Source of the DNA: Candidatus Latescibacterota bacterium
Lineage (GTDB): Bacteria; Latescibacterota; MVCY01; DTYK01
Direction: 5' to 3'
Assembly (NCBI GenBank): GCA_012961925.1
Contig: DTYK01000286.1
Span: forward strand, 1-5,829
DNA: 5,829 nucleotides
The notes under the pieces are model-generated. The model was not told the DNA's origin and made no database searches. It saw only the letters and a program-made list of their open reading frames with translations. Below are positions 1-5,829 of this stretch, piece by piece (the stretch's first letter is position 1; every line of letters starts with the position of its first letter). The position numbers were made by a program, and so were the translations under genes.

Positions 1-371
1 CCCTAATGCACGACTTTGCCGTTATTAGCCTGAGCGATCTCATGACACCTTGGGAGGAGATTCAGGCCAGGGTGGAGGCCGCAGCAAAGGCCGATTTCGT
101 AATAGTAATATACAATCCCAGATCGAGAAAGAGAGATTGGCAGCTAGGCCGTGTACGAGACCTGATCATGGGGTGCAGAGGCGGGAGCACTCCTGTGGGT
201 ATTGTAAGGAATGCAGCAAGAGAGGGAGAGGCCGTAGAGATTACCACCCTTTCTCGGCTTGATGACTCCCGTGTGGATATGCTATCGATCCTCCTTGTGG
301 GGAATTCCCGAACAAGAGTTATCGGTAACAAGATGATCACACCGCGAGGATACTTAGAAAAATATAGGTAA
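1..371 (+). CDS. cobJ: Precorrin-3B C17-methyltransferase, C-terminal part (5' end outside window)
   Basis: This is the last ~122 residues of a CobJ/CbiH-type enzyme, a cytoplasmic SAM-dependent tetrapyrrole methylase that methylates C17 and drives ring contraction in cobalamin synthesis. The frame is already open at base 3, so the ATG at 6 is an internal Met, not the start. Family landmarks in order are HDFAVISLSDLMTPWEEI, then DFVIVIYNPRSRKRDWQL, TPVGIVRNAAREGE, and near the end VGNSRTRVIG followed by TPRGY. These are typical of the C-terminal half of the methylase fold and its SAM/substrate-binding loops. The frame is unbroken, conserved residues are kept, and it stops at TAA 369-371 at the usual C-terminus, so this gene appears functional, unlike everything downstream. 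Related methylases (CobM, CobI, CbiG) are the alternatives, but the YNPRSxxR and PVGIVRNAxREGE motifs favour CobJ/CbiH. Confidence 0.92.
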   Translation, partial: LMHDFAVISLSDLMTPWEEIQARVEAAAKADFVIVIYNPRSRKRDWQLGRVRDLIMGCRGGSTPVGIVRNAAREGEAVEITTLSRLDDSRVDMLSILLVGNSRTRVIGNKMITPRGYLEKYR

Positions 372-672
372 TCTATAGCTATTTAATCGTTCGTAGCCTG
401 AAAACTCTTTCAAAATCGGCGGAAAAAGGGGGGATAGGCTCGCTTAGTGAGGATATCAGCCTGACTTCGGCCAACAGTCCTACCACTGTTGGCCTTTTTT
501 TAGATTTTCCTTGGCCTATTTCTACATAGAAACCGAATATTGAGTCAAAGGCGACCAGTGACCAAGCCACGTAGTTTACATCTGGTGAGATGAGAGAGAG
601 GAAGGGCCAGAAGTCTCATTAATGTTTTGAAATAAATGACTTAATATAGGGGTTCTAAGAACGGTACGCTCA
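372..672. other. Intergenic stretch without a gene
   Basis: About 300 bases between the cobJ stop and the first ATPase remnant. The only clear structure is the terminator at 469-501. I searched both strands for a coding fragment and found none with family character; the short minus-strand open frame here (379-570) resembles nothing I know. No cobalamin riboswitch core and no convincing sigma-70 promoter could be made out. A TTGAAA at 627-632 and TAATAT at 642-647 are only 9 bases apart, too close to form a promoter. Confidence 0.6.
469..501 (+). terminator. Intrinsic (Rho-independent) terminator downstream of cobJ
   Basis: A perfect 10-bp stem (469-478 GGCCAACAGT pairing with 485-494 ACTGTTGGCC), with a 6-base loop, is followed directly by seven T residues (495-501). 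There is no equivalent A-tract on the other side, so it works for + strand transcripts only. It lies about 100 bases after the cobJ stop and would end the cobalamin operon transcript, separating it from the decayed block downstream. Confidence 0.92.
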
Positions 673-1962
673 ATGTTCAAGCAAGTTGGGATAGAAAAAC
701 GACCTAGCAAGTCTTGGCCTTGCTTAAATCATCAGAAGAAGGCCTTTCCTCCCCTGAAGCGAAGAATCGTCTCAAGGAAATCGCCGAAACGAGATCGAAG
801 TGGTAAGAAACGACCCACCTTGCAGCTTTATCCGGATCGATTCAAGGACTTTATGATTCTGGCACTTCCTACCGCTGCCGTTGTTTCCGGCATGATCGGT
901 GAGCTTAAGGATATAGCATCGCAATTATTGTCATCGTGCTTTTGAATGCTGCGATTGGCTTCATCCAGGAATACCGAGCAGAAAGGACCTCCTTAGAGGC
1001 TCTCAAAGGGATATGGCTGCTTCCGTGGCCACAGTGAACCGTGATGAAAGTCTCTGTCCTTCCATCTACTCAATTGGTTCCGGACGATCTAGCTCTACTG
1101 GAAGCGGGTGTGGTCGTCCGTGCTGATGTGCGGTTTATTGAGGTGTACCGCCCCAAAATCGAGGAAGTAGCGCTGACCGGCGAGTCTATTCCTGTGGAGA
1201 AGGTTGCAGCACTTTCCAACGAAGACATCCCTCTAGGCAATAAGTTGAATATGGCGTACAAGGGAATAGCGGTTGCCTGCGGAAGGTGGAGGGATCCGGT
1301 GGTCAATACAGGGGTGAAGACCAAGATTGGAAGGATCGCCAAGCGGGTTCAAGAGGAACAGGAGCTCAAGACTCCGTTACAGAAACGCCTTGCTGTTCCT
1401 TGGATTACCCATTCCCCTGCTCTGCATCTATATCCTTTGGATCAATCTGGTTACAGACAGCCTTCCTGGTCTGGCCGTGGCTGCAGAGCCAGAGGAAACG
1501 GGTATGATGAAGGGGGCCTCCTAGGCCCCCTGGAGAAAGCATATTTGTCCGCGGGTTGGGGGTTCACGTTATCTGGGTGAGACTCCTCATGGGTCTTGTG
1601 TATCAATTGCCACTCAGGGTTGGGGGTGTTTTAGTGGCAACAGTTGCTGGCAGACCGTGGTGTTTACAGTGTTTTGCCTTTCCCAAATGGGCCACGTTCT
1701 GACGATCCGATCGGACCAAGACTCCCTGTTCAAGCCCGGGGTTCTTTCCGATCAGCCTTTATTAATGGCGGTACTTCTCGTCTTGGGACTGCAACCGGCC
1801 ACTGTCTACATTCCCTTCCTCCCCCAGGGAATATTCAAGACGCAGCCTTTGAGTGTGTGGGAACAGGTGCTCTGGTTGGCCATGTCCAGCGTCGTCTTCT
1901 GGGCTGTCGAGACCGACGTAGGAGAGACTGAGTATTTTATAAGGAGGAGAGAGATGGACTGA
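673..1962 (+). pseudogene. P-type cation-transporting ATPase (P2A/Ca2+-ATPase-like), frameshifted and missing its catalytic core
   Basis: Pieces of one ATPase are read across all three frames. The N-terminal cytoplasmic segment (GLSSPEAKNRLKEI, about 750-790) precedes LQLYPDRFKDFM and GMIGELKD of the first membrane hairpin, then IIVIVLLNAAIGFIQEYRAE (from about 920). The actuator domain follows, with TGES intact at 1176-1187, ending at TPLQKRLA near 1390. The next residues, LGLPIPLL then LWINLVTD (from 1435), already belong to the sixth membrane helix with its N-x-x-T-D ion-site motif, and the C-terminal helices run to about 1917. The phosphorylation motif DKTGT, the nucleotide-binding domain and the hinge motif are therefore gone, a loss of roughly 450 residues compared with relatives near 900. 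Frame changes lie near 783, 800, 915, 1011, 1046-1061, 1524 and 1597, with TAG at 1522-1524. The start is uncertain; the ATG at 673 is the best guess and has no good ribosome site. It cannot pump. Confidence 0.92.
1941..1949 (+). promoter_or_regulatory. Ribosome binding site of the amidohydrolase remnant
   Basis: AAGGAGGAG lies six bases (counted from AGGAGG) ahead of the ATG at 1954. It decides the start of the hydrolase remnant: in the present sequence that ATG reads only Met-Asp-stop, but a single-base slip opens the frame that carries the hydrolase N-terminus. The site lies within the 3' end of the ATPase remnant, so the two genes were tightly coupled. Confidence 0.75.
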
Positions 1963-2855
1963 AGGAAATATGGGCAATCGATACTGTGTGCAGGGTCTTA
2001 TATTCGATGCCTGAGATAACCAAAGACGCGTTTGAATACTATGGAGTTTAACGCTATGGCTGTCACCACATTTCCTGGTATACGCCGCCGACTCGTACTA
2101 AAACCGGGAGAGGAGTGGGAGGTCTCAGCCGGGTTGGGTAAGTCCTCAGTAAAGGGGATGTTCGCAGAAATGGATGAGATATGGGTGGAACATGTCTTCA
2201 TGGAACAAACTATGATGTGGTTAGGGCGTGAGTCTAGACTCCTTCAGTATGTTAGCATTGAAACGATGGCCAAAATAATTGAAGAGTCTAATGGCAGGGT
2301 GGTATGGGGTGCTGGTTACAACCCATTCCGGATCAAGGAAAGCATCCAGGAGATAGAGAGGGCAGTTAACGGATATGGCTTCGAACATGTGTTGTTCCAT
2401 CCCATTCCCTTTGGTCTGGTGACAAATGATAAGAAATGTTACCCCCTTTAAGCCAGGTGTCTCGAGTCGGGAATACCTGTGTCTTATCAGAGTGGCCAAT
2501 CGGCAGAACCCCTTTCCTGCGAACCGGGTCATGCCATGTACGCGGATGAGGTTGCCATGGATTTCCCAGAGCTTCCCCCTGTTCTTACGTATACCGGATG
2601 GCACTGGGTTGATGAATGGATATCTATGCTTTGGAGGCACCCAATGTCTATGGCAATATTGGTGCCTACTATCCGAAAGATCTTGATCCTGCGCAAGCTT
2701 GCTTTATGCTGTGGAGGGGTCGAGACGAGCTTCTTTGGGTAACTAACGGATTTGGACTCATGCGTTGTAAGAAGGAGTTTTTAGAGTTGCCCGCCGGCGA
2801 TGAAACCTAGAAGAATATTCTCCGGGAGAACGCTATTAAAGTATTCAGGTTATAA
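1954..2855 (+). pseudogene. Amidohydrolase-family (COG2159-like) metal-dependent hydrolase, broken by frameshifts and two stops
   Basis: About 300 residues of a TIM-barrel amidohydrolase can be rebuilt by changing frame near 1958, 2050, 2643 and twice around 2195-2215. TAA 2449-2451 interrupts YPL-stop-ARCLE in frame, probably replacing a Tyr codon, and TAG 2808-2810 interrupts DET-stop-KNILRENAIKVF just before the natural end at 2855. Recognisable segments are GMFAEMDEI, RVVWGAGYNPFRI then ESIQEIERAV, MYADEVAMDFPEL, WVDEWISMLWRHP then NVYGNIGAYY, and ELLWVTNGFGL. This order (DEI helix, barrel strands, fields of wives-type VYGNIGAYYP loop, late ATNGFGL-like strand) is that of the family. The expected metal-binding IDxHxH near the N-terminus now reads IDTVCRV, and a later HTGWPW-like site reads YTGWHW, so metal ligands appear lost. 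The substrate is unknown. Length is near normal, so this gene decayed by point lesions rather than by large deletion. Confidence 0.82.
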
Positions 2856-2938
2856 ATTGATAAGAATCTCCTGGGTACCAATTCGTCGTTTGGGCCTATG
2901 GGAATCCTACCCCACCAGTTATCTACGACAGAAGGAAT

Positions 2939-3291
2939 ATGGACAGACCAGAAGTAGGCATTCTCATGGGAAGTGAGAGCGATTTTGACACAATCGAAAA
3001 GGCTGCTGAGGTGGTGGATGGGTCGGGGTCGCTCATGAGATAAGGATCTTATCCGCACATTGGTTCCCTAACCTGGCGGCGACCATGCCGGCGGAGACAG
3101 AAAGCTAAGGGTTGAGGTCATCATTTGCGGTGCAGGTATGGCGGCTCAGTCGGGTGGGGCTGTAGCTGCGCAGATCACCTCGCCTGTCATCGGGGTGCCT
3201 TTGGCCTCTAGCCCTGCGTCTTGTGGCCAGCCATCAGGTGACTCGTCAAACGGTATCCCAGGCTTCAGACAAGACCGGAAAACACCTGGAC
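2939..3291 (+). pseudogene. purE: N5-carboxyaminoimidazole ribonucleotide mutase (PurE), frameshifted and truncated
   Basis: PurE catalyses the carboxyl transfer in de novo purine synthesis. The ATG at 2939, shortly after GAAGGA, opens MDRPEVGILMGSESDFDTIE with the GSxSD phosphate-site motif. A lost base near 3023 moves the frame to GVAHEIRILSAHW (about 3028-3063), and another slip near 3109 moves it to VEVIICGAGMAAQSGG and then ITSPVIGVPLASSPA. Beyond about 3225 only a garbled trace of the MPxGIPV segment remains (SNGIPGF). An in-frame TAA lies at 3106-3108. Catalytic positions are damaged: SAHR has become SAHW and the His of GAGGAAH has become Gln. The final ~40 residues of a usual ~160-residue PurE are missing before the next ribosome site. 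The protein cannot be active; the family assignment is secure from motif order. Confidence 0.88.
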
Positions 3292-3293
3292 CG

Positions 3294-3301
3294 AAAGGAG
3301 G
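3294..3301 (+). promoter_or_regulatory. Ribosome binding site of the htpX remnant
   Basis: AAAGGAGG sits nine bases ahead of the ATG at 3311. This near-ideal Shine-Dalgarno sequence fixes the start of the 47-residue membrane peptide that follows, and it is the best preserved translation signal in the decayed block. Confidence 0.8.
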
Positions 3302-3310
3302 TTCGACGGC

Positions 3311-3454
3311 ATGAATATATTGAAAACCACGCTGTTACTGGTACTGCTTATCATCTTGCTGGTGGTAGTGGGCCAGGCCTTGGTTGCCCTGGAAGGGATG
3401 GTGATTGGCCTTGCCGTGGCCTGCATGATGAATTTGGGGACGTACTGGAGATAA
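3311..3454 (+). pseudogene. htpX: HtpX-like M48 membrane metalloprotease, N-terminal 47 residues only
   Basis: An open frame of 47 codons begins MNILKTTLLLVLLIILLVVV, continues through GMVIGLAVACMMNLGTYW, and ends at TAA 3452-3454. The order Met-Asn-x-x-Lys-Thr, a first hydrophobic helix, a GM turn, a second helix and MNxxxYW matches the start of bacterial HtpX, the membrane zinc protease of protein quality control. In HtpX this is followed by SDK and the cytoplasmic protease domain with HEISH. Here the sequence passes at about 3448 directly into internal CarB, so the protease domain is gone. The hydrophobic frame is intact and has a strong ribosome site (3294-3301), so a two-helix peptide could still be made. 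The assignment rests on about 45 residues; an unrelated small membrane peptide is the alternative. Confidence 0.7.
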
Positions 3455-5271
3455 GCCAGATCCTGGATCTTGAAACCCGGGTCAGAATTGAAGGCTATAG
3501 TTTAACACCGGGACGGTTACACCGGGCAAACGTCTTGGGATTTTCAGACATGCAGATCGCCAAAACATAACTGGTTTTCCGAAGATCAGATAAAGGCAAT
3601 GCGAAGCGCGAATGGGATAAAACCGGTATATAATAAGCTCGTCGACACCTGTGCTGCCGAGTTCAGGGCAGGAACGCCGCACTATGACTCCATCCACGAA
3701 ACGGAGAATGGGGCCCGGGTGTCTAACCGCTGGAAGGTCATGATCCTGGGAGGCGGCCCCAACCGGATTGGCCAGGGGATCGAGTTTGATTACCGCTCCG
3801 TTCATGCTTACCTTGCCCTTCGGGAAGATGCGATCGTAACCATCATGGTCAACAGTGACCCGGGGATGGTCAGCATCGATTATGACACATCCGACAAGCT
3901 CTATATCGAGCCGCTGACCGAGAAGAGGTGGTCTACCTCGTGGAGACCGTGAGGTCCATGGGCATCGTCCTCCAGTTTGGCGGGCAGGCCCCTCCGAATC
4001 TTTCGATTCCGCTGTCTGCGGCGGGGCTGCGATCCTCGGAACCCAGTCCCAAGGCATCCACCCTACCGAGGACCGGGAACAGTTCCAGGCCCTGCTGAAA
4101 AAGCTGGGGCTTGTCCAGCCGGCCAGAGGTACGGCCCGATCGGTTGAAGAAGCGACGGTTGTTCAAGAAGCCACCGGTTACCCGCTCATTGTTTGCCCCT
4201 CTTCCGTGCTGGAGGGCACGCCATTAAGATCGTTTACGACCGGAAGGATCCGGGAGGTTTCGCCCATCTTGCGATTATGGCTTCCGAGGGTCATCCGTTT
4301 CTTGTTGAGAAATTCCCGGAAGATCCCATAGAAAAGGGTGTAGATGCCATTTCGGAGGGTGAAACCACCTTGATCGGAAGAATCACGGAACACATCGAAA
4401 CCGCTGGAATTCATTCGGGGGATTCGGCGTGTGTTCTTCCTCCGCTTACCACAGACCCGTCTGTTATGGATGAGATAACGCCGCCACAAAGGCCCTGGCA
4501 TCGGAGTTGAAGGTCGTGGGACTCATGAATGTCAAATATGCCATAAAAGGGGGCCGGCTCTTTGTCCTCCGCGTCAACCACCGGGCCTCCCGGACGGTTC
4601 CCTTTGTGAAGAAGGCCACCTGAGCCCCCTTGCCAGCCCCGCCGCCAAGGTGATGATATGCCGATCCCTGAAGGATCCGGGCCTGACCCGGGAAATCACT
4701 CCTGCCCATGTCTCTGTCAACGAGGCGATCCTGCCCTTTAGTCGACTTCCTGATGTCCATACCTTCCTGGGGCCGGAAATGAAACCTACTGGGGAGGTCA
4801 TGGGAATCGATTCAGACTTCAGGTCTGCCTTATGCCAAGGCCCCGCTCGGGGCCGGGGAGAACCTTCGCGTCACCTGAACGGTTTTTGTCGGCGTCAAGG
4901 ACAATAACAAAAGGCCAGTCCTTTCCGTGGCATCCCAATTTCAAGGCATACGGTTCAATATCGTAGCCACCCGGGGCACCTTTCCCATTCTCGAAACACA
5001 CGGCATATTAATAATAAGTAGTGTGATAAACAACGTCTCCATGGGATTTCCCCACGTGGTCGATGCCATCAAGAACGGGGAGATACAACTGATTATCAAT
5101 ACCGGTGTCGACGATGAACCACGCCAGAACGCATACGGGATGCGACGCGCCACTATCAAGCGTAGGATACCCTGTGCAACGACTGTCCCGAGGGCAAAAG
5201 CCACGTGCAGGTGGATAGCAGCACTCAGGAGCGGATACCTGTTCGTAAAAACTATTCACGAATATACCGGC
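3448..5271 (+). pseudogene. carB: Carbamoyl-phosphate synthase large subunit, C-terminal ~60%, heavily frameshifted
   Basis: CarB makes carbamoyl phosphate for pyrimidine and arginine synthesis. The remnant starts abruptly at EISQILDLE, within the oligomerisation domain, so the whole first ATP-grasp half is missing. It continues with VLGFSDMQIA, KPVYNKLVDTCAAEF, GGGPNRIGQGIEFDY (3749-3793), YDTSDKLYIEPL, GGHAIKIVYD, HIETAGIHSGDSAC, VNHRASRTVPFV, LGPEMKPTGEVMGID and the allosteric MGS-like domain (VFVGVKDNNKRP, IVATRGTF, PHVVDAIKNGEIQLIINTG), ending near VKTIHEYTG. Frame changes occur near 3568, 3922, 4031, 4211, 4482, 4631 and 4830; TGA at 4621-4623 and 4876-4878 each stands where the family has Gly. 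In the ATP-grasp metal site the expected EVNPR reads RVNHR (4570-4584), losing the Glu ligand, and VNSNPETVST reads VNSDPGMVSI. The natural stop is lost, leaving the MGS frame open to 5508. Family certain; not functional. Confidence 0.96.
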
Positions 5272-5508
5272 GGGAGGTGCACAATCTGGATGAGGTCACT
5301 CCAGTCAACGGCAAGAGCCTTTAACATCCCCGATTCCATGGACGAAGCAGTCATGATTCTTAGCAAGGAGGCCTTGTTGCCTTCAGACAAGGAGACACCA
5401 ATAACACACATTCTTTGGACGATTAAAAAACTATTAAGTCTTGGGGTTTTAATGTGCAGACCACAGGATTGCGGGTTGCTGAAAATCTGGATGGTTAGTG
5501 AGGTTTAA
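5272..5508 (+). other. Unassigned tail read through from the CarB frame
   Basis: After the CarB C-terminus (EYTG) the frame stays open for another ~78 codons to TAA 5506-5508. The stretch includes IPDSMDEAVMILSKEALLPS and ETPITHILWTIKKLLSLGV, which look like real protein (amphipathic helices, ordinary composition). Shortly after LSLGV a frame change would give NVQTTGLRVAENLDG, which also looks protein-like. I do not recognise a family. It is probably another decayed gene fragment joined to carB by loss of its stop, or downstream sequence that is open by chance. No ribosome binding site for an independent start was convincing, although AAGGAG occurs at 5365-5370. Confidence 0.4.
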
Positions 5509-5544
5509 AGATCGAATATATGGCCGATTATGATTATAATGTTT

Positions 5545-5589
5545 CTGGGCTAACTAAGGCCGCCCTATGGTCTCCCTCCGTTAGCCCAG
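5545..5589. repeat. Inverted repeat (10-bp stem, 25-base loop) ahead of the transposase-like gene
   Basis: CTGGGCTAAC (5545-5554) is the perfect reverse complement of GTTAGCCCAG (5580-5589). No T-tract follows on either strand, so it is not a standard terminator. It lies about 60 bases before the start of the transposase-like frame. It could be a structure that limits read-through into the transposase, part of an insertion-sequence end, or a chance hairpin. The remainder of 5509-5649 holds nothing else I can name. Confidence 0.6.
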
Positions 5590-5636
5590 CAGGCTACGAC
5601 TTGAGTTCCTACCGGATTTGTCTTACAAGAACACCT

Positions 5637-5643
5637 GGAGGGG
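5637..5643 (+). promoter_or_regulatory. Ribosome binding site of the transposase-like gene
   Basis: GGAGGGG is placed six bases ahead of the ATG at 5650, a normal distance, and supports that ATG as the original start of the following gene rather than the later ATG at 5666 in the other frame. Confidence 0.6.
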
Positions 5644-5649
5644 TAGGAT

Positions 5650-5829
5650 ATGGAAAGATCACTAGATGAGGTGGTGCGTACAACGCCTACACCTGTCTGC
5701 TGAGGCGAGGTGCCAGATTTTTATTGAAGCCACCATGGCCAAGGCGAGGGGAGACGGTAGCATCAGCGAGGTACTACGGCGTTGGGGGATCCATTCGAGT
5801 GATTTGACCCGTATACGAAAAGCTGTGGA
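5650..5829 (+). pseudogene. Helix-turn-helix transposase (orfA-like), N-terminal part, apparently frameshifted; cut by window end
   Basis: From the ATG at 5650, preceded by GGAGGGG, the frame reads MERSLDEVVRTTPTPV and stops at TGA 5701-5703. A shift near 5695 joins it to the frame that is open from the ATG at 5666 to the window end, giving LSAEARCQIFIEATMAKARG and then ISEVLRRWGIHSSDLTRIRK. The latter has the shape of the helix-turn-helix found at the start of IS3-type orfA and related transposases: 'RRWGIHSSDL' is the turn and recognition helix, preceded by a helix like those after 'EEKxQIxLEA'. The catalytic part would lie beyond the window, so I cannot tell whether the element is complete or which family it belongs to. 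A non-transposase HTH protein is possible. The frameshift might also be an error or a start further in, since the ATG at 5666 gives an unbroken frame without a good ribosome site. Confidence 0.58.

Noticed and set aside
372..468. Possible cobalamin riboswitch or other structured RNA next to the cob gene.
   Set aside because: It lies downstream of cobJ, and I could find no B12-box-like core or multi-stem architecture; only the terminator hairpin is clear.
379..570. Minus-strand open frame of 63 codons in the cobJ-ATPase gap.
   Set aside because: It spans the terminator hairpin, has no recognisable motif and no clear ribosome site; best treated as chance.
627..647. TTGAAA and TAATAT as a promoter for the ATPase remnant.
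   Set aside because: The spacer is 9 bases, far from the usual 17, and no better-spaced pair is present.
2808..2810. TAG inside the end of the amidohydrolase frame as a possible pyrrolysine codon.
   Set aside because: It replaces what is probably a Lys codon near the C-terminus in a gene that also has a TAA stop and several frameshifts; simple decay explains it.
3482..4057. Long minus-strand open frame of 191 codons opposite carB.
   Set aside because: It is a shadow of the GC-rich CarB coding strand; the + strand fragments match CarB motif by motif.
4621..4878. Two TGA codons in carB (4621 and 4876) both sit where the family has Gly, as expected if UGA were recoded to Gly (SR1/Gracilibacteria code).
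   Set aside because: Both are one base change from GGA, TAA and TAG stops also occur in the neighbouring remnants, and at least seven frameshifts in the same gene cannot be explained by recoding. cobJ and the overall gene content do not suggest those lineages.
1..5829. CRISPR array, tRNA or rRNA genes, toxin-antitoxin or defence genes.
   Set aside because: No regularly spaced repeats, no tRNA cloverleaf or rRNA-like stretch, and no defence-type domains were seen in any frame.

Overview
This window is mostly a graveyard of decayed protein genes, all on the + strand. The only gene that looks intact is the 3' end of a cobalamin-pathway methyltransferase (cobJ/cbiH, 1-371), which ends just before a strong intrinsic terminator (469-501). 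From about 673 to 5271, recognisable bacterial genes follow one another, each broken by frameshifts, in-frame stops or large deletions. A partial transposase-like gene enters at the right edge.

Layout: (1) C-terminal part of CobJ. (2) Intergenic stretch with the terminator. (3) A P2A-like (Ca2+-ATPase type) P-type ATPase remnant, 673-1962, whose catalytic core is deleted, leaving the actuator domain joined to the C-terminal membrane domain. (4) A near full-length but broken amidohydrolase-family metal-dependent hydrolase, 1954-2855. (5) A broken and 3'-truncated purE, 2939-3291. (6) The first 47 residues of an HtpX-like membrane protease, 3311-3454, fused at a deletion junction to (7) the C-terminal ~60% of carB (carbamoyl-phosphate synthase large subunit), 3448-5271, with at least seven frame changes and two stops. 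(8) An unassigned tail, 5272-5508. (9) A hairpin, and then a helix-turn-helix, transposase orfA-like start with its own ribosome binding site (5650 to the window end).

The broken genes are recognisable only when their fragments are read across frames. I located about 20 separate lesions. Conserved catalytic positions are also substituted (for example the E of the EVNPR metal site in CarB, the R of SAHR in PurE, and the HxH of the hydrolase). Together with two kilobase-scale losses, this argues for real neutral decay rather than base-calling error alone. Ribosome binding sites ahead of the hydrolase and htpX remnants are still good, so the block probably once was expressed.

The organism is a bacterium with a cobalamin pathway. 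The flavour of the ATPase, HtpX and CarB sequences is compatible with an anaerobic Desulfobacterota-like ('deltaproteobacterial') lineage, but that is an impression without database support. Loss of purE and carB here implies either intact copies elsewhere (this block being a decayed duplicate) or a genome undergoing reduction with loss of nucleotide synthesis. I see no evidence for a new functional system; the interest lies in the density and form of the decay.
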